DNA of 64,000 bases from Sambucus nigra (taxonomy: Eukaryota > Streptophyta > Magnoliopsida > Dipsacales > Adoxaceae). The position numbers and the translations under genes were made by a program. Of this stretch, positions 35,375-45,588 are shown piece by piece. The notes under the pieces were generated by a model, which worked only from the letters and a program-made list of their open reading frames with translations, was not told the DNA's origin and did no database searches. Positions within the stretch are counted from its first letter, which is position 1, and the number at the start of each line of letters is the position of its first letter. The stretch covers positions 97,967,967 through 98,031,966 of the forward strand of contig OX422216.1 in the NCBI GenBank assembly GCA_949130495.1. The letters are read 5' to 3'.

Positions 35375-36280
35375 AGGATCGAGGTCGATTCTGAGGACCT
35401 AAGGAAGCGAGGATGACCGATTTAGAGGGTCGAGGTCGATTCTGAGGACCTAAGGAGCGCGCTAGGGATGACCAAATCAGAGGGTCGAGGTCTGTTCTGA
35501 GGACCTAAGGAGCGAGGGTGACCAATTCAGAGGGTCGAGGTCAATTCTGACCTAAGAGTGGTGACGACCGAGGCCAATTATGACCTAACTTAGGTGACAA
35601 TCCAAGATCGGGGTCGATTCTGACCCAAGAGTGGTGACGATCGAGGACCGAGGTCAATTCTGACCTAACTTAGGTGACGATCCAAGACCGGGGCCAATTC
35701 TGACCCAAGAGTGGTGACGACCGAGGACCGAGGTCAATTCTGACCTAACTCAGGTGACAATCCAAGACCGAGGTCAATTCTGACCCAAGAGTGGTGACGA
35801 CCGAGGACTGAGGTCAATTTTGACCTAACTCAGGTGACGATCCAAGACTGGGGTCAATTCTGACCCAAAAGTGGTGACGACCGAGGACCGAGGTCAATTC
35901 TGACCTAACTCAGGTGACGATCCAAGACTGGGGTCAATTCTGACCCAAAAGTAGTGACGACCGAGAATCGAGGCCAATTCTAACCTAACTCAGGTGACGA
36001 TCCAAGATCGGGGTCAATTCTGACCCAAGAGTGGTGACAACCGAGGACCGAGGTCAATTCTAACCTAACTTGGGTGACGATCCAAGATCGGGGCCAATTA
36101 TGACCCAAGAGTGGTGACGATCAAGGACCGAGGTCAATTTTGACCTAACTTAGGTGACGATCCAAGACCGGGGCCAATTCTGACCCAAGAGTGGTGACGA
36201 CCGAGGACATAGGTCAATTCTGACCTAACTTTGGTGACGATCCAAGACCGGGGCCAATTATGACCCAAGAGTGGTTGAGG
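35375..36280. repeat. 80-bp tandem array with GGTCA-N4-TGACC palindromes
   Basis: From 35641 to 36280 eight units of exactly 80 bases follow each other (starts 35641, 35721, 35801, 35881, 35961, 36041, 36121, 36201); more irregular units precede them from about 35375. Each 80-mer is two related 40-base halves, CCGAGGACCGAGGTCAATTC.. and TCCAAGACCGGGGTCAATTC... Each half carries GGTCAATTCTGACC, an inverted repeat with 5-base arms, and GGTGACGA. Arrays in the 3' region of Tat elements are known and can seed satellites. Confidence 0.95.
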
Positions 36281-37100
36281 ATTAGATTTCGGTTTTGCTG
36301 GGGAAAGAGCTTTGTGATTCCGATTTGAGCTGGGGAGCTGATAGCTGGGGAAGATTTTAGGAGACCTCGCAGGGGGGAACAACCTATTTTGGGTGCTGTA
36401 AGAGAATTCCATTGGGGAAGTGATCAAGTGATCCTTAGGGATTTTTCGGAGCTTTGTCGGGAGGAGTTTTCACTTAGCTTTTGAGGATTTCGCTAGGGAA
36501 GAGGGGTTCCGCTGGGGATAAGAATTGGATTTGAGGTTCCGTTGGGGAATGATGAATGAGCTGGGGAAGATTTTGGATCGTCCTTTGGGAGAGATCACCT
36601 GGGGCGAGTGATTCTTTTGAATTCTGCTAGGAAAAGTACCATGCGATATTGTTTCACACCAGGTAGCCGATGGATGGGGAGGCTTTGTGTCTTTGATTTG
36701 AGCGAAGGAGCTGATTGTTGGGGAGATAATCGGTTTGGGGTTGTAAACTCTGCTGAGGAGGTGATTAGGTGGTCCCCGCGCATTGCTCGAGAGGTCATTC
36801 GCTTGGATTTTGAGGGTTCTATCGGAGAAAAAAGAGGTTTCACCTGAAGGAGTGAGAAATTTTCTTGATGAAAACGTTCTAAATCCTTCTGAGGATTTTT
36901 AGGAATTTTCTGAGGATTTTTCAGGGTTTTCTGGCATTTTCTAGGAATTTCTATACAAAATTTTAAGGGGGGTGTCGGCCGGCATTGGCTGAGGGGTGCC
37001 ATTCTGTAGTGGCACGGACTTTTGGACTACCTCGGGAAGGCAAGGGGTCAATACCGATCGGTATGAAAGGGGGAGGTGTCGATCGGCATGGTGCTTGGCA
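36281..37100. other. Region between array and antisense PMD promoter
   Basis: 36281-36960 has irregular repeats of GCTGGGGAAG and GGATTT.. with no believable gene. 36973-37088 holds a cluster of palindromes: TGTCGGCCGGCA (36973), GTGCC...GGCAC (36996-37015), TACCGATCGGTA (37052) and TGTCGATCGGCA (37077). Confidence 0.7.
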
Positions 37101-37104
37101 TCCT

Positions 37105-37112
37105 ATATAAAG
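37105..37112 (+). promoter_or_regulatory. TATA box of the antisense PMD gene
   Basis: TATATAAA, 94 bases before the ATG at 37206, in a C/T-rich leader (TCTCTCTTTCTGTGATTTCTC) typical of plant 5' UTRs. The palindrome cluster lies just upstream. Confidence 0.6.
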
Positions 37113-37205
37113 GGGGCGAATCCCCTTCATTTTTCACAGCGTCTTGCCTTCTCTCTTTCTGTGATTTCTCTCTGCGAATTATTCTAACGTTCCGATCTTC
37201 AAGAA

Positions 37206-39309
37206 ATGGCCACCTTTGTGAGCACCGCAGTCCACCGGGAGTGGTTGACCATTGATGAATGGACGAATATGGATTGGAGGGACATGGTGACCCTTGCTTT
37301 GGGGAACGAGAATGTTTTCGATGCATTTGAGTCGGTTGCGGACGAGTGGACCTTACTGCGGGAGCCATCGCGTCATCGCTCTTCGAGAGTGATTCCCAAC
37401 GGTTATGTAAGTAACTTGACCTTTGGCATTCCTTTCTTTTTGGGTGATTTTTCTTTCTTTCTTGACTTTTGATGAGATTTTTCCTTTTGTTAGTCTGATA
37501 TTTCCTTAAAGAACATGCGCGCCCGTGGGACGACAGGGCTCAAGGATGTCTGGGAGCATCTCCCACCTGTGGTGCGTTGGATGGTATCATCAGCAGGTTT
37601 TGGGCGGTTGGCGTCTGCGCTGGATGAGATGCCTCGTTCGACAGCAGTTTTGTGCGCTTTGGGGAGAGGTGGTGGGACACTACCCACACCTTTCATTTTG
37701 GATTCCGGGAGATGACGATGACTCCCATAGGTGTGTAGTAACTGCTGGGGCTGGATTGTGACGGGGAGCAGATAGAGGTGGATCGCTCTTTGCGGGTGAG
37801 GCCGGAGGCAGTGCATGCGTCACTTGGTGATGTGGGGAGGATAGTCTCCGGGGATTCTATCCGGATGTCCTTGCTGAAGGAGGTTCTATTGAGCAGGGAG
37901 ATCGATGTGAAAGACGGGCTGCAAGTGAGGCAGATGGCCCGGTTGTTCATCTTGTTGGTGTTGGGAGGTTTCATGGTGGCTTCGAGCGACGACGTCGTCC
38001 ATTATGGTTTCTTCCGTACTTGAGGATGTTTTTGAACATCCCTTTATATAATTGGGGGAGTCTGACCTTGGCGGCCCTTTACTTTTCTCTGGATGCATTT
38101 AGCCGGTGCTTCCGGCAGACCTTTACTGGGGCCACGTACCTCCTTGAGGTATTCTTTACTTTGCGCATTTTCATCTCATGCATTCGCATTTTCCTTTCAT
38201 GCATTCGCATTTTCCTTATGCATCTCTTTTGCTTGTGAATTCAGACGTGGTTCTATGAGGTGATTGGGTGCAACTCCCCGCTGATTGCTCTGAAGGACGA
38301 CAGTGTTGGGGACTTCTGTCGCATGTATCGATGGCGTAAGGCCAACCGGCATTCGAAGGGATCTCTCTCCCTGGAGGTGGTGCGTCAGGTCTTGAATGAC
38401 CTGACCAGTGGTAGGGTAAGACTCTTTCCATTTCAGTCTTAGTTTTTGCACCTTCTGATCTTGTATTGACTCATGCCAGCTTGGGGATTTTCAGGTGACC
38501 TTTCATCCTTGGGGGACAGCCATTCAGGATACGGGGATGACTGGGGTGAACGCGCAGATGAGGCATTTATTGGCGCATGAGTTCGGCCATTCCTGGTATC
38601 TCGAGGAGAGGGTAGTTCACCAGATTACAGAGGGGGAGGTGGTGGTGCCACCCGCGCAGCCTCCTACGTCTATGAGGCGGGAGCGACAACTGTTGGAGGA
38701 TTAGAGGATCGCGGCGATAATCGGCCAGTCCTACTCGTTGTACACTGATACGGCTGCGCCGTATGACTATATGGACTTTATGACGAGCTGGTTGAGGGTG
38801 CCCAGCATACATGATTCCTTGCCTTTCCCTCCTGCGGGTTCGAGTCGACCAGTGGGGTCCTCCCATAGTGGCGGCGGTCCGTCGACATCTGCGGTGGTGA
38901 CTTCAGAAGTTTCTTTCGTGCGGTTGCACACTCCTTCGTACAACATCCGACGGGATGATGGAGGGATAGTGCCGATGCTGCACCATCCTCTTGCGATGGA
39001 TCCGAAGGAGCTGGGTTTGACAGAGGAGGTCCTTCGCCCTGCAATAAACCTTTCGGTCCTTTTCCTCTTTTTGATTTCTTTTGCTTGATACTGATTCTAC
39101 CTTTTCCTTGCATCAAGTCCGGGTGTCGACCACTTGGCTGAGAGACATTAGAGACTGGATATCATCGGCGACTGCCCACATTCGGGATGCGATTCCCGTT
39201 CCTTCTTGCCTGGTGCCATCTGCTTCATCCGGAGAGGACTCGGGCTCGGGTAGTGGTGGTGCGTCGTCTCGTCGTAGGGGGAAGAGAGCGCGTCGAGGGG
39301 GTGGAAGCT

Positions 39310-39316
<7 letters not shown>
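37206..39316 (+). pseudogene. Plant mobile domain (PMD) gene with introns, antisense inside the Tat element
   Basis: Starts MATFVSTAVHREWLTIDEW. Exon 1 ends at 37406 before GTAAGTAA, and the intron runs to TTTTGTTAG (37493). Exon 2 reads DVWEHLPPVVRWMV, then in another frame WWDTTHTFHFGFREMTMTP and LLGLDCDGEQIEVD, the diagnostic PMD block (family ERWWPETHTFHF...EMT.TL.DV..LLGL...G). It then reads YNWGSLTLAALYFSLDAFS. Further introns are about 38149-38244 and 38416-38494, both GT-AG; a fourth near 39056-39117 is less certain. The last parts read FHPWGTAIQDTGMTGVNAQM and an Arg/Gly-rich tail (RRRGKRARRGG). Breaks: frameshift near 37661-37667, stops at 37736 and 37739, frameshift near 38021, stop at 38702. 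PMD proteins include transposon-derived and host silencing-related members; the role here is unknown. Confidence 0.75.

Positions 39317-39346
<30 letters not shown>
39312..39346. repeat. (GA)n microsatellite
   Basis: Directly follows the PMD stop codon region. Confidence 0.95.
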
Positions 39347-39348
<2 letters not shown>

Positions 39349-39349
39349 A

Positions 39350-39855
39350 TGAAATGTGGGTTCGAGCTGAGTCCCGTTATTTTTGGCTTTTCTTTTCTTG
39401 TTTCCTATAAAACTGATGTAACACAGAATACAAATATATGCAATGCAATGGGAGTTTTTTTTATTATTATCTTTTATTAATGATGAATGAATGCATGCAC
39501 ATGCGCTTTTTACTTTGCTACTGAGACCGTAAAAAAAGGAATATTTTTGGAATTTTTCGAAGGAAAGTTTTAATTAAAAAGGGAAATTATATAGGGACAA
39601 AAGGGAATTTTGAAATTCTATTGAGAATATCAATTTATTTTTATTGAGTTTTCTGATTTGACAAAAGAGGAAAGGACGAAATTTCCAAAAATGGGGGGTT
39701 GCCGATTGGCAAGCACCCTGACCTGCCTATCGGCAGTTTAGTCCAGTCCCATCATTTGAAGGCTTTGAATGGTACCTTCTTCAGTCTTTGGTACCTTTGG
39801 GGTAGGATTACCTCCGATTTCTGCAGGGATTATGTCCCTTGTGAGGATTTTTAAG
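39350..39855 (+). promoter_or_regulatory. Intergenic region with palindromes upstream of the DUF7745-like gene
   Basis: TTGCCGATTGGCAA at 39699-39712 and CTGCCTATCGGCAG at 39723-39736 lie about 120-155 bases before a TATA box. The left half (39350-39650) is A/T-rich and would contain the PMD transcript end. Confidence 0.55.
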
Positions 39856-39864
39856 TATAAAAAG
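39856..39864 (+). promoter_or_regulatory. TATA box of the antisense DUF7745-like gene
   Basis: TATAAAAAG, 74 bases before ATG 39938. Confidence 0.6.
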
Positions 39865-39937
39865 GGAGAAGGGTGGACTGTTCTCATCACACCTTTGCAA
39901 TCTCATTTGTCTACCCATTATCTTTTAGTCTTGCAAG

Positions 39938-41227
39938 ATGGCTCTCCCTGGTAGCATTGAGTTTGTCAATTACCTTAAAGCCTTGGAAGCTATGTGATCT
40001 TATAATGTAGACTATGATGCCTTCAACATGCGTCGAGTCTCCTTGTGGCGCAATCGGCCTTTCGAGTGGAATATGCTAATAGCGGCGGTACAATTCTGGT
40101 ACCCCGAAGACCATGTATTCCGCTTTGGGTTGGAAGAAGTTTGTCCTACCTACGAGGAATTTTCTGCCATACTGGGTGTGAATCCCAGTGTTACTGCGGC
40201 TTTGCCCGAATTTTCTCGTTCTCCTAGGGATTTGTTGGTCGGGCTTCTTCATATGTCGCCTTCGGCGGCCAGGTCATTGGTTGCTGGAGGAATGATCTCC
40301 CTCTCGGCGGTGCTGCAATCCGTGCATTTGCGAGAAGTAGGTGATGCCGACTATTCTGGAGCCGTTGTTCTGGGCCTGGTTTCAAAATTGTTGTTGGTGA
40401 CTGGGGAGGTGAAAGTGGACCCACAACTTGCAGCCATTACTTCATGGATGTCATACCGTCGTAACCCTACGGCGGTGATATTGGCGGAGACTCTGAATGG
40501 CCTGGATGCCAGGAGAGAATGTCGTTCTGACTTTTTAAAGGGTAGCCCTGTGATGCTGTTCATATGGTTGTCTGAAAGATTCCACTTGTCCACTCCTCCA
40601 GAATATCCTTTGTCAGTTGTACCCAACTTCTTTTCGCACTACTTCATCCGCGTTGGCCTGTATGTTGAGAACTGGGAGAATTGGTTTGTGGAGCACGGGG
40701 CTCGTGGGCTGTATTGGTCCGTGCCTTGGTGGGGACAGTTGCAGCCTGTTCTGAAGCTAGGAGAGTATTAATATGTGCGGCTATTTGGTCTCAAACAGAC
40801 CTCTTTTTATTTCCCTTGGCGGCTTCTGCGTCAATTTGGCTGGGCGCAGGTCCTGCCCCCTCGGACCTCAAATTTCTTTCCAGTAGAAGATTTGACTGAG
40901 CGCCTGTGTTTGTTGCTTGGGTCTCTATGGGAAAATCGGCGTCCGTCGACCCGTCCCTCTCAGTCTGTTGGAAAGGTTTGCCATGTCCCCAAAGATTATA
41001 TGAGGTGGTTGTGAAGGAAAGTAGTCAGCAAGATGTTGGCAGTTGAGACTAGTCAAAAATGGTTTGTTTTATCTGACTCCATGGAAGGGGGTGTTGTGGT
41101 CTTTTCGAAAATGGTTAAGGCTCATCGATCCATGGAATGTTTGCGGCACTCTATTCAGGCAGGGGAAACTTGGGGTCCTCGGGATGTAGATGATGAGGGT
41201 GCAGGCTCTTCGGGTAGCTGTGGGTAG
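39938..41227 (+). pseudogene. DUF7745-like antisense gene of the Tat element
   Basis: A single reading frame of 429 codons from ATG 39938 (MALPGSIEFVNYL) to TAG 41225. It is interrupted only by in-frame stops TGA 39995, TAA 40769 and TGA 41012; there is no frameshift. The central part reads RVSLWRNRPFEWNMLIAAVQ, FWYPEDHVFRFGLEEVCPTY, EEFSAILG, then FFSHYFIRVGLYVENW. FW-P..H.F.FG..E..PT-EE(F/Y)S..L is the pattern of the plant DUF7745 family, often found beside retroelements and distantly like the PMD fold. No catalytic residues can be assigned. The product probably is soluble; no membrane or signal segment is seen. A possible poly(A) region with AATGAAATAAATAAG follows at 41354-41368, 350 bases from the convergent integrase end. 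Confidence 0.7.
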
Positions 41228-41329
41228 GACTCCTGGGGAGTTTATTTATGTAATAGGGAATGTATGTGGGGATTTTATTTGGCTTTTTATGGTGGCGGGG
41301 AAGGGAGTTATCTGTTCCTTTTTCTTATG

Positions 41330-41370
41330 TAATCCGTACTATAATTTCTTATTAATGAAATAAATAAGTT
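41330..41370 (+). terminator. Possible poly(A) signal region for the DUF7745-like gene
   Basis: TTATGTAATCCGTAC then AATGAAATAAATAAG, plant-type far- and near-upstream elements. Inference only. Confidence 0.3.
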
Positions 41371-41717
41371 TCTAATCATCCATCTGTGCCTTTCGATGAG
41401 TTTTGTATTTTGAATTATCTATACCGATCGCTAAGGCATACATAATCCTTTTGTTCAAATAATTTTAGAATGAACCGTCATTCTCGGAGGTAAGAAAAGA
41501 ATAGTATTTTGTGAAAAAGAAGGGGATGTGCTTATGTAAGATGTATGAGCTGCCTACGTACCTCTGGGGTTTTTGAAAAAAAAATTGTTTAAAAGTGGTT
41601 TTTTGTAGAGGATCAGGCCCACGTAGTTCTGGGTAGAGGGAAATGAAGAGTTTTTTTTCTTTTTTTTTTAAGAATAGAATGGAGATGAGAAGAGTCGCAG
41701 CGTACCGAGATTTTGAA

Positions 41718-42860
41718 CTAGGGGTAGAATTTCTTGAGACGGTCCAGATTGACTGGACGAGCCATCTCTTCCCCATCCAGGTCAGTGAGCATGGCGGCAC
41801 CGCCGGATAAGATTTTCTTCACAATGTAGGGGCCGCTCCAATTGGGCTTGAATTTCCCTCTGGGGTCCCAGATGGGTTCTATTATCTCTTTGAGGGCTAA
41901 ATCCCCCTCCCGGACATCGCGATCCTTGACTGTCTTGTTGAATGATCGCGCTATTCGGCGATGGTACCCATGTATGTGATAAAGATCTTTTAATCTTCTT
42001 TCATCTAGGAGGGCTAGCTCATCAAGACGGCTTTGGCACCAGTCTTCTTCACTAACCTTCCTTTCTAGCATGACGCGTAGCGAGGGTATTTCCAGCTCCA
42101 CGGGTAGGACTGCTTCCATGTCGTAGACTAGGGAGTAAGGGGTAGCCCTAGTAGAGGTTCTGATTGAGGTTCTATAGCCCCAAAGGGCGTATGGGATCCG
42201 GTCGGCCCAATCCCTACAGCTTTCGGTCGTCTTACGGATGATGGCTTTGAGGTTCTTATTGGCGGCTTCAACTGCACCATTGGTCTGAGGTCGGTAGGGA
42301 GAAGATTTATGTCTCTGAATCCCGTACTCATTGATAACTTCTGTGACTTCTGCTTCGAAGTGTAGCCCGTTATCTGACACTAGCTCATGCGGGACCCCAT
42401 ATCGGCAGATGATATTCTTCTTGATGAATTTGGCCACTTTCTTCGCGTTCAACACTGCGTATGACTCAGCTTCGACCCATTTGGTGAAGTAATCGATGGC
42501 GACCAGGATGAACTCATGTCCGTTTGAAGCCTTTGGTGTAACCTTCCCTATGATGTCGATACCCCAGGTGGAGAATGGCCAGGGAGAGGTCATGTTGTAT
42601 AATTCTCGTGGAGGCAAGTGTTGGAGATTGGAGAATTATTGGCATTTGAGGCATCTCCGAACATAGGCGGTGCAATCCTGGGTCATGGTGGTCCAGTAGT
42701 AGCCTTATCGGATGATCTTCTTGGCGAGCATGTGACCATTCATGTGGGGTCCGCACTCCCCGTTGTGGATTTTTTGCATTATTTTCTCAATCTCGGCCCC
42801 TGCGATGCAGTGTAGATGAGTTCCATCGAAATTCCTCTTGAGTAATGCTTTATGACAGAT
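41718..42860 (-). pseudogene. Tat integrase (zinc-binding, catalytic core, C-terminal domain)
   Basis: The zinc-binding part lies near 42850-42640 (HLHCIAGAEIEKIMQ, CGPHMNGHMLAKKI, DCTAYVRRCLKCQ) and contains in-frame stops. An open frame of 299 codons follows (42617-41718). Its core carries the first Asp in STWGIDIIGKV (residue 21), the second in ELVSDNGLHF (about 82) and the Glu in NGAVEAANKNLKAII (about 117), so the D,D-35-E triad is present. The tail has YRTSIRTSTRATPYSLVYDM, GDLALKEI and GKFKPNWSGPYIVKKI, the gypsy C-terminal module. It ends at TAA 41718 after RLKKFYP. The enzyme would insert the element DNA. Upstream stops mean this copy could not be made as part of a polyprotein. Confidence 0.9.
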
Positions 42861-43043
42861 GATGTACTAGGCGGCCAGTCTTCGAAGGGTTATTCGCTCC
42901 TTCTTGTTGGAACCCTCGGGATACCTACCATGTTTGAGGAGGCACCAGATATCATAGTACCAACAATCGGTTGGTTTGGGCTCTTCAGTGGAGACAAGCT
43001 CCACATGGAAGCAATGGGTCGGTTTGTCTTGCTTTTGAACTAG

Positions 43044-43640
43044 GAAGGGGGTCATTATTATTCCCTCGGGCATGTCGACCATGGAGGCCAAAGTGGCGAG
43101 AGCATCGGCTAGGTTATTCTTTGCTCGGGGTAGGTAATGGAAGGTGATATCTCAGAATCGGGAGGCTAACTCTTCTAATTGGGCATAAAAGGGTTGGAGC
43201 TTTTCGTCCTTGACTTTCCACTTTCTGAGCACTTGATCGATGATGAGGGCAGAATCCCGTAGACATCAAGGTGTTGAATACCCTTTTTGAGAGCAACTTT
43301 GAGGCCCACTATGCATGCCTCGTATTCTGTCATGTTGTTGGTGCAAGGGAAATCCAATTTTATGGCGATGGGAGTGTGGGAGTCATCTGGGGCGACCAGA
43401 AGTATCCCAATGCCATATCCCTTTTTGTTGGTAGAGCCATCAAAGAAAATTTTCCATCGAAGGCAGTCTTGAGTGGTGCAGAGGATATTTTCATCTGGGA
43501 ATTCGGAGATCCAAACATCTGCTTCTTCTATAGGGTAGTCAGCGAGGTAGTAAGAGATGGCTCTTCCTTTAACAGCTTTCTGTGTGATATACACGATATC
43601 GAACTCGGTTAGGACCATCGGGCCATTCGACTGGATAAGG
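43044..43640 (-). pseudogene. Second (archaeal-type) RNase H of the Tat element
   Basis: Begins VLTEFDIVYITQKAVKGRAI, the linker, then WKIFFDGSTNKKGYGIGILL (first catalytic Asp in FFDGS) and NNMTEYEACIVGL (Glu). The third block is disrupted: after HLDVYG the frame shifts near 43262 and the DSALII pattern lies in another frame. The remainder (KWKVKDEKLQPFYAQLEELA, then LADALATLASMVD) is still legible to about 43044. A second RNase H after the gypsy one is a Tat hallmark; it removes RNA from RNA:DNA hybrids. It is joined to the first RNase H by a frameshift near 43614. Confidence 0.85.
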
Positions 43641-44960
43641 CGGGTTTCTCAAGCAGGTATTTGATGGGATCCATTCGGGATACAAGTTTGATGGGGAAGG
43701 CGAGTATGTAGTGTCGTAACTTTTGGGTGACCCAGACAAGTGCGACACATGCCTTTTCTAAAGTAGTGTAGTTGACGTCGTACCCGTCCAATTTGCGACT
43801 GGCATAATAGATGGCTCTTTCTTTGCTGGAGTCTTCAAGGTATTGGGCTAGCAAAGCCCCGGTTGCAGTGTCGGTTATGGTTAGGTATAGGAGTAAAAGG
43901 AGACCAGACTGTGGTGGCATGAGTACTGGAGGTTGGGTCAGGTATTGTTTGATTCGATCAAAAGCTTCTTGGCAGGCCTCGTTCCAAACCTTAGTTGAAT
44001 CCTTTTGGAGGAGCTTGAAGATTGGTTCACAGATGGAGGTTAGCTGGCTGATGAACCGGCTGATGTATTGTAATTTCCCAAGAAAACCTCAGACTTCTTT
44101 CTCTGTTCGGGGTGGCGGCATCTCAAGTATGGCCTTCAGCTTCGTAGGAACTGCTTCTATCCCCTTTTCACTGACCATGAATCCCAAGAGTTTTCCCTTT
44201 GTGACGCCGAAGACACACTTCTGTGGATTAAGTCTCATCTGATACTGTCGCAGTCGTTCGAAGAACTTTCGAAGAGCGGGAACATGACCTTCTCTAGTTT
44301 TGGACTTGATTATCATATCATCCACGTAAACCTCGACCTCCTTGTGAATCGGATCATGCAGGATGGTTGTGGAAGCCCTTTGGTAGGTAGTCCCGACATT
44401 CTTGAGACCGAATGGCATAACGGTGTAGCAAAAGGTTCCCCATGGGGTGATGAATGCGATTTTCTCTTGGTGGTCGGGGTGCATCTTGATTTGGTTGTAT
44501 CCGACAAACCCGTCGACGAATGACTTGAGAGCATGACTGGCTGTGTTGTTCACGATCATGTCGATATTGGGTAGCGAATAATCATCCTTCGGAGAGGCTT
44601 TGTTTAAATCTCGGTAATCCAAACACATTCGAACCTTTCCTCCTGATTTCGGCACAGGTACAATGTTGGCTAGCCATGTGGGATATTCGATCACTCGAAT
44701 GAAACCCACGTTCAACTGTTTGACCACCTCTTCTTTGACCTTGAGCGACCATTCGGTGATGAGTTTTCTCAACTTTCGTTTAACCGGCTTGTAATCTGGG
44801 AGAATGGGGATCTCATGCTGAGCTATTTCAGGATCAATACCGGGCATATCATCGTAGGACCATGCGAAGACATCCACAAACTCTTTTAGTAATTCTTCAA
44901 GTTGTGCGCGCTCATGCTCGTCAAGGGTGGCCCCTATCCTAATCTCGCGCAGTTGGCTAC
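43609..44960 (-). pseudogene. Tat reverse transcriptase and gypsy RNase H
   Basis: Open from 44877 to 44089 (262 residues), starting FVDVFAWSYDDMPGIDPEI. RT blocks: PTWLANIVPVPKSGGKVRMC, LDYRDLNKASPKDDYSLPNI, SFVDGFVGYNQIKMHP (Asp at 122), MPFGLKNVGTTYQR and VYVDDMIIKS (YVDD at 184-187). All three catalytic aspartates are present. After an in-frame TAG at 44089-44091 the same frame continues (GKLQYISRFISQL) into the gypsy RNase H at 43920-43609, which includes TATGALLAQYLEDSSKERAI, YYASRKL and YTTLEKACVALVW. It copies element RNA into DNA. Stops and a downstream frameshift make the copy non-functional. Confidence 0.92.
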
Positions 44961-45588
44961 TAGAACCGAGATTAATAACAATAGTCTCTTCTTCATTAAC
45001 TTGAACGCGGTTATGTTATTTATTATTAACCTTATTTAGATCAGTTAAGAATTGTTCATTTGCAAAATCATCATCATCAAAAGCTCGATTAGAATCTAAA
45101 CAATTAACATAAGGCACAGCAAGATACTCAAAATCTTTGTTTATTTCATTGATAGGAAAAACAGCATTGAGAACCTCATTAAAAGAGGTCTCGATTACAT
45201 TTGAGCAAGGATAGACAATAAAAGAAGAAATAGGGTAAACATTGGGGTTAGGTGGGATTTCAATAGGTAGAACTGGCGCAGCATTCTAGTTGAGGAGAGG
45301 TGTATCAGCAATCGTGATCAGATGAGAGGGGTCCAGTGATGCAGTGCCTGAGTGAACCATGCAGAGTGCCAGCCCCAGTGTCTGTAAGTTGAAGGAATCT
45401 TTGGAGTCACTTTCCTCAGTTTCATCGGTATCTTTGATGAGCAGTTGTACTCGGTGTGGGAAGCTTTCGACCCATGGTTAGCTATCTTGGAAAAAGATCT
45501 CCATTCCAGGCTTCATCTTCTAGTCTGTGTGGTGGTACCATGGTTCTGGAAAATCGTAAAAGGGGACATCTTCACCTTCTTTGATGAA
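44961..45588 (-). pseudogene. Linker between protease and RT of the Tat element
   Basis: Same frame as protease and RT, with several stops. Legible pieces include EDVPFYDFPEPWYHH, PGMEIFFQDS, then Asn/Asp/Glu-rich sequence (NRAFDDDDFANEQFLTDLNK) and QLREIRIGATLDEHERAQLE leading into RT. No catalytic domain is recognised. Confidence 0.6.

Noticed and set aside
37048..39116. Minus-strand frames of 84-112 codons over the PMD gene
   Set aside because: The plus strand carries the domain blocks and splice sites; the minus frames have none.
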